From contig MU646314.1 in the NCBI GenBank assembly GCA_026770585.1, positions 1,184,369 to 1,200,467 of the forward strand: a stretch of DNA of 16,099 nucleotides, in the 5' to 3' direction. Source of the stretch: Baffinella frigidus (Eukaryota > Cryptophyceae > Cryptomonadales > Baffinellaceae). Positions 1-7,174 of the stretch are shown here, piece after piece. Within the stretch, counting starts at the first letter, position 1; each line of letters begins with the position of its first letter. The position numbers were made by a program, and so were the translations under genes. The notes beneath the pieces are model-generated. The model had not been told where the DNA came from. It ran no database searches and was given only the letters and a program-made list of their open reading frames with translations.

Positions 1-33
1 CCCCCCTTCTGCAGCATCGAAAACGGTACAGGG

Positions 34-144
34 GTACCTCGCTCATAAGAAACGCCCACCCCCTGACGACCACCATAGGGCCCTAGCTAGGCATCGTCCT
101 ACTGTAGGGTCCTAGGAGGAGGCGGTTTCTTATGAGCGAGGTAC
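34..144. mobile_element. MITE-like element, GTACCTCGCTCATAAG family, copy 1
   Basis: Terminal inverted repeats GGTACCTCGCTCATAAGAAA and its complement; GTAC at both ends may be the target duplication. The interior carries a second palindromic tract around CCTAGG. No coding capacity. Lies in the 3' flank of the gene. Confidence 0.75.
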
Positions 145-489
145 TCCACGTAGGCACACAACAGACCTTTACTTCAACTCATCGCACCAAGTCCGCATCC
201 GCGGACCGCCGGCCCGTACTTGCGCCCCGACCGATACCCCTCGGGGGCTGCGCACAAGCACCTCTTACTTATGGCGCCACGTGGCACCTGCTAAGTGGAC
301 CGCACTAAGTGCATCACTCTCACTTGGATGCATCCCGCAGCGGACCTACACCCCGCAGTCCAACCCCCAGGGCGCGGTACTCACCCCTCTACAGAGGGGT
401 GACCGGGCAGCCCAATTGGTACCAAACGGATCCGCGGCAATCCACACGCCCCACCGTCGTCCCCCCACCGTCGTCCTCTTTCCTGCCCT
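145..489. other. 3' flank, no feature recognised
   Basis: GC-rich sequence downstream of the TAG at 490-492 on the minus strand. It probably includes the 3' UTR, but I see no clear polyadenylation signal. Small ORFs here are low-complexity shadows. Confidence 0.4.
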
Positions 490-738
490 CTACTGCCCGG
501 GCGGCGCCGTGCTGATACCAGAGGTCGCCTTGGCGTCATAGAGGCCGTTCCCCGCAGCGGCCTTGGCAGCGGGCGCCGCCTTGGCAGCCTCCTTGGCGCC
601 CGGGGCGGTCTTGGCAGCGGGGGCAGCGACGGCTGCCGGGGCGGCCTTGGCGGCGGGCGCAGCGGGCGCAGTGACCTTGGCGGCCGGGGCGGGCACGGCT
701 GCGGGCTTGGCGGGCGCCGCCGCCGGCTGCGGCGCAGC
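490..738 (-). CDS. terminal exon, Ala/Pro/Lys-rich C-terminus with stop
   Basis: Exon of 82 codons plus TAG. It starts after the acceptor TTCGCAG with AAPQPAAAPAKPAA, continues through irregular PAAK/APAAKA repeats, and ends with a less repetitive tail GNGLYDAKATSGISTAPPGQ. The length is a whole number of codons from acceptor to stop, so the upstream intron is phase 0. The Ala/Pro/Lys composition resembles H1-type or fibrous tails. The last 20 residues break the repeat and are the best part for homology searching. A partial copy of the first 14 codons lies at 935-976. Confidence 0.8.
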   Translation of the reverse strand, partial: AAPQPAAAPAKPAAVPAPAAKVTAPAAPAAKAAPAAVAAPAAKTAPGAKEAAKAAPAAKAAAGNGLYDAKATSGISTAPPGQ

Positions 739-780
739 CTGCGAACAGACATTTCGTTAGACAAGTGGGCAGTTTCGGGC

Positions 781-928
781 CCCTTGATTGAGTCCTGAGT
801 TCACATTGCGGGGGTTTGACCATCACTTGACCATCAAATTTGATGGTCAACTCAAAACTGAGTTTTAAAAATCGTGGTGTTTTAACTTTTGTACCAGGAA
901 TTGACTTTTGGACTTAATCAAGGGGGGC
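781..928. mobile_element. MITE-like element with CCCTTGATTGAGTCC ends
   Basis: Left end CCCTTGATTGAGTCC and right end GGACTTAATCAAGGG are inverted copies. A second palindrome, ACCATCAAATTTGATGGT, lies inside near 830-846. It abuts the exon-like segment at 935-976. Confidence 0.7.
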
Positions 929-934
929 GGGGAC

Positions 935-976
935 GGCGGCCGGCTTGGCGGGCGCCGCCACCAGCTTCGGCGCAGC
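935..976 (-). CDS. possible 14-codon exon, diverged copy of terminal exon start
   Basis: Reads AAPKLVAAPAKPAA between the acceptor GTTCGCAG and a GTCCCC donor, phase 0. It matches the first 14 codons of the exon at 490-738, and even the seven intron bases next to the acceptor (CTGTTCGC-like) are the same. An inverted-repeat element abuts its 3' side. It may be a working duplicate exon or a relic; the donor is weak. Confidence 0.45.
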
Positions 977-1035
977 CTGCGAACAGTGCTACTTTAGACG
1001 TGACCGATCAAAAGTTGCCGTACGGGTAGAATCCG

Positions 1036-1053
1036 AGGGTTTCGGCGCAGCCT
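1036..1053 (-). pseudogene. relic copy of an exon start
   Basis: After GGGAGCAG the minus strand reads AAPKPSDS, like the start of the exons at 976 and 738. No in-phase donor follows. A similar relic at about 1147-1171 reads ASAQQQPAAAPRA after GTTCAG. Both look like duplicated splice-acceptor/exon-start fragments. Confidence 0.3.
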
Positions 1054-1054
1054 G

Positions 1055-1300
1055 CTCCCAGAGATTGTGGTTGAGGCGCGCGTGAGATCGTGGTTGGCCA
1101 GAGCAAGAGATTGGCAGATTGTGGTTGGGGAGTGCGCGTGGCGCCGCGGCAGGCTGCTGCTGTGCCGAAGCCTGAACATCACGTCGTGCTTGAGTATGGG
1201 AATTAAGCCTGTCAACACGACATGGTGGATCAAGGGCACACGCGATCGTGGTTGGCCAGAGCACGAGATCGCGGTTGAGGGGTGCGCATCTGGGCTGCTC
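1055..1300. repeat. irregular repeats of a GATTGTGGTTG unit
   Basis: GAGAT(T/C)GTGGTTG-type units recur near 1062, 1088, 1116, 1247 and 1270, twice with GGCCAGAGCA following. This is a degenerate minisatellite in the intron between the two last exons. Confidence 0.55.
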
Positions 1301-1355
1301 GGGGCTGTCACCGGCGCGATGCCTGTGGCTCGCACGTGCAGCTGTTGACCGCTGA

Positions 1356-1507
1356 GAGGGAAAGAGAGAGAGCGGGGGGGAGAGAGGGAGGGAGAGAGAT
1401 AGAGGGAGAGAGATAGAGGGAGAGAAAGAGAGAGAGAGAGAAAGAGAGAGATATAAAGAGAGAGAGCGAGAGAGAGCGAGAGAGAGAGAGAGAGAAAGAG
1501 AGAGAGC
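1356..1507. repeat. GA/CT microsatellite
   Basis: About 150 nt of GA-rich repeat on the plus strand with G and A variants. On the transcribed strand it is CT-rich. Ser/Leu ORFs reported through it are low-complexity artefacts. Confidence 0.9.
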
Positions 1508-1623
1508 CGCCTTACCGCATCTCCGCACACACGCGTGCACTCGACGCCAACTGGGAAACCGGAAACGGAAAGGCGACTCTCTGTCATTCCGGGGGGGGCA
1601 CCGTTGCACACGGCCCATATTTC

Positions 1624-1762
1624 ACAGGGAAAAGTTATTAATCTAAAACTTTTGGATTCGACGAAAATTACTACACGAATGCTTTAATATTACTAGTAAA
1701 ACGCGTTCTGTGTAGTCAAGTTTATTAACAGAAAGTTTGAAATGAAGACCGTTTTCCTATGA
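1624..1762. mobile_element. MITE-like element, AGGGAAA...TTTCCTATGA family, copy 1
   Basis: About 140 nt, AT-rich compared with its surroundings, with internal motifs TACTAGTAA and GTGTAGT and roughly inverted halves (ATTACTACAC against GTGTAGTCAAG). A full second copy is at 7804-7942. Confidence 0.65.
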
Positions 1763-1914
1763 GATTAAGAGGGTCACGATTTTTCACGGTGGCGATGGGA
1801 ACCGCCTCCCAGTGACGATTCAAAACACAACTAAAAAATGCCAAACATGTAAAGAACGAGCAATCTATGGTGAGCCAAACGGTGTGATTCAATTATGTTG
1901 TGGAGCTTTACATG
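1763..1914. other. intronic sequence with nothing recognised
   Basis: About 150 nt between two inverted-repeat elements in the intron upstream of the last exons; no repeat or exon signal seen. Confidence 0.4.
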
Positions 1915-2026
1915 GTTCCCTCGCTCATAATAAACCGCCCCCCCCCTAGGACCACACAGTAGGCCCATGCCTAGGGCCCTATGGCGACCCTAGGGGGGGG
2001 GGCAATTTGTTATGAGCGAGGCACCC
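1915..2026. mobile_element. GTACCTCGCTCATAAG family, copy 2
   Basis: Diverged ends CCCTCGCTCATAA and TTATGAGCGAGGCACCCC, interior with CCTAGGGCCCTATGG. It sits about 20 nt beyond the donor of the exon at 2048-2221. Confidence 0.72.
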
Positions 2027-2047
2027 CTGTACTGCTGGGGAGGGCAC

Positions 2048-2221
2048 CTTAGGCGCGGGCGCAAGCGAGGCCCCGAACGGGCTCACATACGCCGGGCCCT
2101 TGGCCTCCGCCTTCTTGGGAGCCTCCACCTTCTTGGGAGCCTCCACCTTCTTCGCCTCCACCTTGGGGGCCGCCGGGGCCGCCACCGGGGCAGCCGCCTT
2201 GGGCGCGGGAGCCGGGGCGGC
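2048..2221 (-). CDS. 58-codon Pro/Ala/Lys exon with VEAPKK repeats
   Basis: Starts after GCGCGCAG with AAPAPAPKAAAPVAAPAAPK. Then come VEAKK, VEAPKK twice, AEAK, and a non-repetitive end GPAYVSPFGASLAPAPK. The donor is AAG|GTGCCC and the length is exactly 174 nt (phase 0/0). This is the second-largest exon. The segment AYVSPFG is the only non-low-complexity part. A truncated copy of its beginning lies upstream at 2374-2391. Confidence 0.82.
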
Positions 2222-2269
2222 CTGCGCGCGGGTGAGGGGGTCAGGGGTGCGTGGGGCGCGCGTAGGCAG

Positions 2270-2345
2270 GGGCAGGCAAGATTTGTGACAGGCAAGATTC
2301 GTGCTGGTTGGCAAGATTCCTGACAGGCAAGATTCCCTATCAGGG
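2270..2345. repeat. GACAGGCAAGATTC repeats
   Basis: Several head-to-tail copies of a 14-17 bp unit containing GGCAAGATTC(C/G)TGAC. Two more copies occur at 2523-2552, so the array flanks the exon-start copy at 2374 on both sides. Confidence 0.65.
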
Positions 2346-2373
2346 CCGCCGGGGCCGCCACCGGGGCAGCCAC

Positions 2374-2391
2374 CTTGCGCGCCGGGGCAGC
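2374..2391 (-). CDS. possible 6-codon exon or duplicated exon start
   Basis: Reads AAPARK between GAGCAG and GTGGCT, phase 0. If not spliced there, it continues VAAPVAAPAALIG, matching the exon at 2048-2221 almost exactly. Its acceptor abuts a telomere-like array at 2397. Real exon or relic cannot be told from sequence alone. Confidence 0.4.
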
Positions 2392-2396
2392 CTGCT

Positions 2397-2470
2397 CGGG
2401 TTTAGGGTTTATGGTTTATGGTTTATGGTTTATGGATTGGGGTTTAGAGTTTAGGGTTTAGGGTGTAGGG
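2397..2470. repeat. telomere-like array (TTTAGGG / TTTATGG variants)
   Basis: GGTTTAGGGTTTATGG-type heptamers on the plus strand, directly intron-side of the acceptor at 2391. On the transcribed strand it reads CCATAAACCCTAAACCC. Confidence 0.85.
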
Positions 2471-2659
2471 TCGAGGGGGTGAGGGGTGCGCGCGTCGCGC
2501 TGCGTGGGGCGCGGTAGGCAGGGACAGGCAAGATTCGTGACAGGCAAAACTCGTGCGATTTGACCAGGTCTGGCACAGCACGTGGCACTTTGGTTTCGAT
2601 CCGGCGATCCGCTAGGGCTCCGCATCTCGCTCATCTCGCTGCTCGGGTCTGCCACAACT

Positions 2660-2712
2660 CTGTCTCTGTCTCTGTCTCTGTCTCTGTGTCAGTGTCTGTG
2701 TCTGTGTCTGTC
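2660..2712. repeat. TCTGTC/TCTGTG microsatellite
   Basis: Short hexamer repeats of CTCTGT and GTCTGT. Intron filler between the exons at 2391 and 3028. Confidence 0.8.
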
Positions 2713-2767
2713 TTGCTGTTTGCATGACGGCAAACCGGTCCGCTCTGGCTCGACCAGGGCTACAGGG

Positions 2768-2874
2768 GTACCTCGCTCATAAGACCCCCCCCCCCCCCCC
2801 CGACCACCTTAGGGCCCTAGGCATAGGCCTACTGCAGAGTCCTACGAGGAGGCGGTTTCTTATGAGCGAGGTAC
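2768..2874. mobile_element. GTACCTCGCTCATAAG family, copy 3
   Basis: Well-preserved ends GTACCTCGCTCATAAG and CTTATGAGCGAGGTAC, plus a C(14)-like run and the CCCTAGGCATAGGCC interior. Confidence 0.8.
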
Positions 2875-2876
2875 CT

Positions 2877-3015
2877 CCACTTAGCAGCGAGCGAGGACCT
2901 TTTCACCTTGACATCAAGGCGAAACTCCGGTTAGGTTCTAGGGCAATGGATAATATTTTAGTACAAATGGTTTAGATGGACTGTATCCGTGAAGCCCCCG
3001 GTGGCTGCTAAGTGG
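2877..3015. mobile_element. MITE-like element, CCACTTAGCAGC family, copy 1
   Basis: Ends CCACTTAGCAGC and GCTGCTAAGTGG. An internal hairpin AAGGCGAAACTCCGG and the conserved run AGATGGACTGTATCCGTGAA are shared with three other copies. It ends 13 nt from the donor at 3027. Confidence 0.8.
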
Positions 3016-3027
3016 CAGGGGGAGCAC

Positions 3028-3072
3028 CTTGGGAGCCTCGACCTTCTTGGCCTCCACCTTGGGGGCCGCCGC
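3028..3072 (-). CDS. 15-codon VEAPK-type exon
   Basis: Reads AAAPKVEAKKVEAPK between CCGGGCAG and GTGCTC, phase 0/0. The donor lies 13 nt from the end of a CCACTTAGCAGC element (2877-3015). The acceptor and its intron flank are repeated at about 3152-3179 without the exon body. Confidence 0.78.
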
Positions 3073-3179
3073 CTGCCCGGACACCACGGTGTTAAGTTAA
3101 CACCATTCGTAAAGTCACTCCCGGTCATCCTACACGAGACTGTATCCTCAGACCGCCTGCCCGGACACCACGGTGTTAA
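3069..3179. repeat. direct repeat of an acceptor flank
   Basis: CCGCCTGCCCGGACACCACG followed by GTGTTAA occurs at about 3069-3098 and again at about 3153-3179. The first copy contains the acceptor of the exon at 3028-3072; the second has no exon body. Confidence 0.7.
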
Positions 3180-3502
3180 TGTGAATGGTGCTGCGCAGAT
3201 TGGAGTGTATCCATTGGACGTGTGGGTAGTAACTTTTTGTACCGGCTGGTTACTAATTCCGGACGTGGCAGTTGTATGAATGCATTCATAGAGCCACCCT
3301 CGCCTCACGCGAACGCGAACGCAAACGCGAAATGGAAAGCAATCGGCAAACTCCTGGATCAAGTGGTGCACAGCATTGGCCTGCGCGGTAGGCCGTGAGG
3401 CTCCTACGTCCTCGCGAGTGCTCATCAACCCTGCATTCGAGGGGTCGGTCCAAGAAAACAGAGCAGAATACACTGTGACTAGGCCAGGGCCAGGAATTGC
3501 AC

Positions 3503-3520
3503 CTTAGGAGCCTCCTTCTT
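3503..3520 (-). CDS. possible 6-codon exon KKEAPK
   Basis: AAG AAG GAG GCT CCT AAG followed by GTGCAATTCC. The upstream AG is ATGGAG, a poor acceptor. The donor flank (GTGCAATTCCTGGCCCTGG) matches that of the exon at 3689-3724, so this is a duplicated exon end and may be unspliced. Confidence 0.35.
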
Positions 3521-3608
3521 CTCCATGAAAATTACTACACTCTGCCTCACTTGTACAGCTCTCCGGGGTTTAAAAAGAGTGTTTGATCTTCGTGTGGTCA
3601 GGCGCCAC

Positions 3609-3620
3609 CTTGGGAGTCTC
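3609..3620 (-). pseudogene. 4-codon exon-end fragment (ETPK)
   Basis: After TTCGAAG the strand reads GAG ACT CCC AAG and then GTGGCG. It resembles the ends of the KEAPK exons on either side. It lies inside an inverted repeat made of the bases AAGGTGCAATTCCTGG near 3630 and their complement near 3490. Confidence 0.3.
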
Positions 3621-3688
3621 CTTCGAAGAAGGTGCAATTCCTGGAAAAATAAGATGCACCGTCACAAGACCAGGGCCAGGAATTGTAC

Positions 3689-3724
3689 CTTGGGAGCCTC
3701 CTTCTTGACCTCCTTCACGGCAGC
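3689..3724 (-). CDS. 12-codon exon AAVKEVKKEAPK
   Basis: Acceptor CCCTAACAG and donor AAG|GTACAA; 36 nt, phase 0/0. The acceptor is formed directly by the end of a telomere-like array: on the minus strand CCCAAACCCTAACAG runs straight into GCTGCC. Confidence 0.8.
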
Positions 3725-3725
3725 C

Positions 3726-3985
3726 TGTTAGGGTTTGGGGTTTGGGGTTTGGGGTTTGGGGCTTGGGGTTTAGGGTTTAGGGTTTAGGGTTTAGGGTTTA
3801 GGGTTCACGGTGCAGGGTTTGGGGTTTGGGGTTTCGGGGTTAGGCCGGACGAGCAGTGTAGGGAACGATGTGGGGTGTTTTCTTCCGATACTTGAGGGTT
3901 TGGGGTTTAGGGTTTAGGGTTTGGGGTTTAGGGATTAAGGTTTAGGGTTTAGGGTTTAGGGTTTTGGGTTTAGGGTGTGGGGCGT
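3726..3985. repeat. telomere-like arrays (TTTGGGG and TTTAGGG)
   Basis: Two blocks (about 3726-3845 and 3895-3985) of TTTGGGG and TTTAGGG heptamers, separated by unique sequence. The left edge is the 3' splice site of the exon at 3689-3724. A short opposite-strand piece (CCCTAACCTCAAACCCTAA) occurs at about 4038-4056. Confidence 0.9.
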
Positions 3986-4095
3986 CTTCTGCCCTCGACG
4001 CTGTTGGCGCGGTGCAGCCTCACACCCAAAACCCTGCACCCTAACCTCAAACCCTAAGAACGGCAACCTCCTCGTTAAGACGATCGATACGGGTC

Positions 4096-4207
4096 AACGC
4101 CCTAATTCCGGCATCAACCTAATTCCGGCATTTCGTAGGATGCCACGGTATGCAATAAATCGGGGTGCTACGGAATACCGGAATCAGGTTGGCGCTGGAA
4201 TTAGGGT
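4096..4207. mobile_element. inverted-repeat element with CCTAATTCC ends
   Basis: CAACGCCCTAATTCCGG on the left matches inverted GGCGCTGGAATTAGGGTG on the right; ATTCCGGCAT is also repeated internally. MITE-like, non-coding. Confidence 0.5.
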
Positions 4208-4500
4208 GTCCACCCTTACAGGCATGCTGACTGATGATGATGAATTTTATTGGACAACCACCGCCAGTGCGGCCCGAATAGAGCAGTCACAGAAGATTTA
4301 TTGGAGACCCACGGGATACCAGTGCAGTGGGTGTTGCAGACCACGCAAGGCCCTTCGTGGGGGCATTCCTGGTCTATTCTTGGTCTTAGGTGTTGGAGAC
4401 CCCGCCTGGGCAGAGAGAGAGGCCGCAGAGGTCAAGGCCCACACACAAGCGAGCTGTCCGACCGAGCATCACAGAGCTGCAGATGAGCCATCAGCCTCGG
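4208..4500. other. intronic sequence with nothing recognised
   Basis: Unique sequence between two inverted-repeat elements. An open frame on the plus strand crosses it but shows no splice logic, family or composition like that of the exons. Confidence 0.4.
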
Positions 4501-4504
4501 GACT

Positions 4505-4661
4505 GATTTCATCCCGCCAGGTATTTAAGTTCATTGCTCGAAACGCATACTTTTGGCATCATATTCTGCCTGAAGTGGCCAAATTGGCAACTTCTGGCAA
4601 CTTCTGACGCCAATAGTATGCGTTTCGAGCAATTAAATTAAATACCTGGCGGGATGAGATT
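4505..4661. mobile_element. MITE-like element with ATCCCGCCAGGTATTTAA ends
   Basis: Long inverted repeats: ATCCCGCCAGGTATTTAA on the left, and its complement at about 4638-4656. The repeat continues inward with GCTCGAAACGCATAC and GTATGCGTTTCGAGC. A direct GGCAACTTCT duplication is inside. Confidence 0.8.
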
Positions 4662-4829
4662 GCGCCTCCGCCAATCAACACGTCAGAGTTAGCGGATAAA
4701 ACAGATATAAAACCGCAGCGGGGCAGTTTTACGCCAACCGCATGGGGAGACGGGCGATTGTGAGGGCCAGGTTACACTTCCACACAGGAAATTCCCCAAA
4801 GACTAACATAATTGGTGCAATGGGAGGAC

Positions 4830-4871
4830 CTGAGGAGCCTCCTTGGGAGCCTCGACCTTGGGCGCCTCAAC
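4830..4871 (-). CDS. 14-codon exon VEAPKVEAPKEAPQ
   Basis: Acceptor ATGGGGCAG, donor CAG|GTCCTC, 42 nt, phase 0/0. It is paralogous to the exon at 6425-6454, with near-identical intron sequence upstream (AAGATGGTGGTGATGGGGCAG-like), showing that exon and intron were duplicated together. Confidence 0.8.
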
Positions 4872-4904
4872 CTGCCCCATCACCACCATCTTCAGAGGAT
4901 TCAT

Positions 4905-5050
4905 CCACACAGCGAGCAGGCATCCAAGACATTTCGTGGATACTCTATCACCCCAATTCCGGCATTCCGTAGGGTGCTGGAGGTGTCGAAATCCTCCAAG
5001 GATTTACGGTGTCGAAATCCTCGAAGGATTTTTGTGGACAATCTAGCGCT
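4905..5050. mobile_element. CACACAGCGGG-related element with an internal 26-bp repeat
   Basis: Left end CCACACAGCGAGCAGG resembles the CACACAGCGGG family. It contains two tandem copies of GGTGTCGAAATCCTC(C/G)AAGG near 4982-5032. It starts 34 nt from the acceptor at 4872. Confidence 0.5.
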
Positions 5051-5061
5051 GTGCCACCTGA

Positions 5062-5172
5062 ATTCGTCTCATCATTAAACACATTTAGCCGCCATGATTA
5101 GTTTTAAAGGAGGATCTCCAGTACAAATTGACTGTCCATCTACGGCTAAATGTTTTGAATGATGAGACGAAA
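5062..5172. mobile_element. MITE-like element with TTCGTCTCATCATT ends
   Basis: Ends TTCGTCTCATCATT and AATGATGAGACGAA, extended inward by (A)CATTTAGCC and GGCTAAATG. The paralogous unit B lacks it, so it inserted after the duplication. Confidence 0.82.
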
Positions 5173-5283
5173 TCAAGAGGGACAGAGCTAAACCATGGAC
5201 AGACACTCTCCCTTCTCGCGAACGCGAAATGGAAACTGACCGGGAACCGCCTCAGTTAAAAGGTGCACAGCCACCAGCCACGG

Positions 5284-5402
5284 GAAGTGAACCAAATCGA
5301 GCGATCGCAAAAGTTGATTTCCCCTGGGTGATACACCCTCAGGGTTTATCCCTTGGTGAAATTGCCCACAGGTCTCCATATCGCGATTTGGTTCACTTCT
5401 GG
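5284..5402. mobile_element. MITE-like element with GAAGTGAACCAAATCG ends
   Basis: Ends GAAGTGAACCAAATCG and CGATTTGGTTCACTTC. An inner palindrome lies around GGGTGATACACCC. Absent from the equivalent place in unit B (near 6770), which gives an empty site. Confidence 0.8.
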
Positions 5403-5504
5403 TGGAGCAGACGGCGTGGGACTGCGGCAGGCCCTAGGGCTCCTGCGTCGGCGTGTATGCTAATCAGCCCTGCAATCGAGAGGATGGTCGACGAAAACAG
5501 AGCG

Positions 5505-5622
5505 ATGCACTCTGACTAACTGACTGGTCTAGTGACTGGTCTAATCTGACTGGTCTAGTGACTGGGCTTATCTGACCTGTCTAGTGACTGATCTAGTCCG
5601 ACTGGTCTAATCTGACTGGTCA
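5505..5622. repeat. GACTGGTCTAGT minisatellite, array 1
   Basis: Repeats of (T)GACTGGTCTAGT and GACTGGTCTAATCT. It occupies the start of the intron after the FFGFG exon, in the same place as the larger array at 6885-7153 in unit B. Confidence 0.88.
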
Positions 5623-5766
5623 TGCCAGAGTGGCAGGGATCAAACCTTTCAGAGGTGGGCCCGTTTCTCAAGGCTCATAGACTTTTGTACCACTCACCTC
5701 AAGGCTCAAGGGCCTCATTGAGGACCTGTATCGGGAGTAATAAAGAAGAGGAGAAGGATCAATCAC

Positions 5767-5847
5767 CTTGGGCGCCTCAACCTTAGGGGCCTCCTTCTTC
5801 CCGAAGCCAAAGAACCCACCACCCTCCTCCTTCTTCGGGGCCTCGGC
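5767..5847 (-). CDS. 27-codon exon with FFGFGKKEAPK module
   Basis: Starts AEAPKKEEGGG, then the aromatic-glycine core FFGFG, then KKEAPKVEAPK. The acceptor is CAACCCAG, the donor AAG|GTGATT; 81 nt, phase 0/0. It is a tandem paralogue of the exon at 7175-7264. The acceptor follows a degenerate CCTGAACCCTCAACC tract related to the telomere-like repeats. Confidence 0.84.
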
Positions 5848-5889
5848 CTGGGTTGAGGGTTCAGGATTCAGTGTTGAGGGTTTATCGTG

Positions 5890-6028
5890 CCACTTAGCAG
5901 CCACCGTGGGCTTCACGGATACAGTCCATCTAAACGATTTGCACTGGAATCTTATCCATTGCCCTGGAACCTAACCGGAATTTCACCATGAATTCATGGC
6001 GAAAAGATCTTTGCTCGCTCCTAAGTGG
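5890..6028. mobile_element. CCACTTAGCAGC family, inverted copy
   Basis: Opposite orientation to the other copies: CCACTTAGCAGCCACCGTGGG at the left, with TTCACGGATACAGTCCATCT and CCTAACCGGAATTTC inside, ending CTCCTAAGTGG. Lies about 40 nt upstream of the acceptor at 5848. Confidence 0.78.
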
Positions 6029-6237
6029 ACAGCCAGAGCAGCCCCGCCACGCAACGTTTCATTTCGGTGTACTCAATGAGTGTGCGGTCCCAGCAACTCC
6101 GCGTCCTCTCCACGTTCAATTTCAAATCCGGGTACGCAACTCCGAAACAACAATCCGGGTACAACTTTTTTAAAAGATTTGTATCTGAAATTCCGACTAG
6201 TGGCCTGGCGTGGGGAGACGGGCGAGTGTGAGGGCCA

Positions 6238-6422
6238 GGGGGGGGTTTGGGGGTTTTGGGTTTTGGGTTTCAGGTTTTGGGTTTTGGGTTTCAGGTTTTG
6301 GGTTTCAGGTTTGGGGTTTGGGGATTGGGGTTTCAGGTTTGGAGTTTGGGGTTTCAGGTTTGGGGTTCGGGGTTTGGGGTTTGGGGTTTGGGGTTTCAGG
6401 TTTGGGGTTTAGGGGTTGGGGC
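6238..6422. repeat. G-rich telomere-like array (TTTGGGG / GGTTTTGGG / GGTTTCAGG)
   Basis: About 185 nt of G-rich heptamer to octamer repeats directly after the donor at 6424. Unlike the other arrays it sits at the 5' side of its intron. Unit A lacks it, so it expanded or inserted after duplication. Confidence 0.88.
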
Positions 6423-6424
6423 AC

Positions 6425-6454
6425 CTTAGGAGCCTCGACCTTGGGCGCCTCAAC
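6425..6454 (-). CDS. 10-codon exon VEAPKVEAPK
   Basis: Acceptor GGTGGGGCAG, donor AAG|GTGCCC, 30 nt, phase 0/0. It lacks the EAPQ end of its paralogue at 4830-4871. The downstream intron begins at once in a GTTTCAGG/TTTGGGG array (6238-6422). Confidence 0.78.
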
Positions 6455-6605
6455 CTGCCCCACCACAACCATCTTCAGAGGATTCATCCACACTGACAGC
6501 GGGCTACCAAGGGATTTCGTGGATAATGTATCGGCCGCCAACAATCCCGTGTGGGCTGGCTCGCTTCTCGCGAGCGCGAAATGGAAAGTAATCGGGAACC
6601 GCCCC

Positions 6606-6758
6606 AATTTCGTCTTGGAAGATAACTGAATCAGTTCCTTTGCAATAAGAGGTTGAATAGGAGAAATTAGTTAGGGCATAGGAAATGTAATTAGGCCTCC
6701 TAATTAAATGAAAACGGTAATTAGGGAACTGATTCAGTTATCTTTCGAGATGAAATTA
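6606..6758. mobile_element. MITE-like element with ATAACTGAATCAGTTCC ends
   Basis: Inverted ends AATTTCGTCTTGGAAGATAA and TTATCTTTCGAGATGAAATT, plus CTGAATCAGTTCC/GGAACTGATTCAG. Unit A reads straight from CCGCCTCAG to TTAAAAGGTGCAC, an empty site. Confidence 0.85.
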
Positions 6759-6884
6759 AAAGGTGCACGGCGTAAGGTATAGGACTGCGGTAGACCCTAG
6801 GGCCCCTGCGTCTTTCGCGCGTATGCTCATCAACCCTGCAATCGAGGGGGTGGTCGACGAAAACAGAGCGATGCACTCGGCCTG

Positions 6885-7153
6885 ACTAACTGAATGGTCT
6901 AGTGACTGGTCTCATCTGACTGGTCTAGTGACTTGGCTAATCTGACTGGTCTAGTGACTGGTCTAATCTGACTGGTCTAATCTAGTGACTGGGCTAATCT
7001 AACTGGGCTAGTGTCTAGGCTTATCTGACCGGTTCAGTGACTGGTCTAGTCCGACTGGGCTAATATGACTGGTCTAGTGACTGGTCTAGCAACTGGTCTA
7101 GCGACTGGTCTAGCGACTGATCTATTCCGACTGGTCTAATCTGACTGGTCTAT
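6885..7153. repeat. GACTGGTCTAGT minisatellite, array 2
   Basis: About 270 nt of 11-14 bp units built from TGACTGGTCTA with AT, GT or GC spacers. It ends 20 nt before the donor of the FFGFG exon at 7175. Confidence 0.9.
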
Positions 7154-7174
7154 ACACAGTGGCAGGGATCGAAC

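Larger units (their letters stand above)
4740..5850. repeat. segmental duplication unit A (exons 4830 and 5767)
   Basis: Shares with 6205-7265, in the same order: GGGGAGACGGGCGA, the VEAPK exon, CGCGAAATGGAAA, TTAAAAGGTGCAC, CCTGCAATCGAG, the GACTGGTCTA array, GTGGCAGGGATC, and the FFGFG exon. The two units differ mainly by inserted elements. Confidence 0.8.

Noticed and set aside
381-850. Alternative Arg/Pro-rich frames over the terminal exon
   Set aside because: Shadow frames of the GC-rich exon at 490-738; the chosen frame fits the acceptor, stop and paralogous exons.
989-1618. Long Ser/Leu-rich minus-strand frames
   Set aside because: Produced by the GA/CT microsatellite at 1356-1507; composition only.
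2397-3985. True chromosome end
   Set aside because: Telomere-like arrays are short, mixed in sequence and surrounded by exons of one gene on both sides, so they are interstitial.
3975-4607. Plus-strand open frame of 210 codons
   Set aside because: Runs through a telomere-like array and two inverted-repeat elements; no coding-like composition or recognisable motif.
6080-6429. Gly/Phe/Trp-rich frames on the plus strand
   Set aside because: Translation of the G-rich heptamer array; open in several frames at once.
5505-7153. CRISPR-like array
   Set aside because: Units are 11-14 bp, contiguous and degenerate with no unique spacers of constant length; this is a eukaryotic intron minisatellite.
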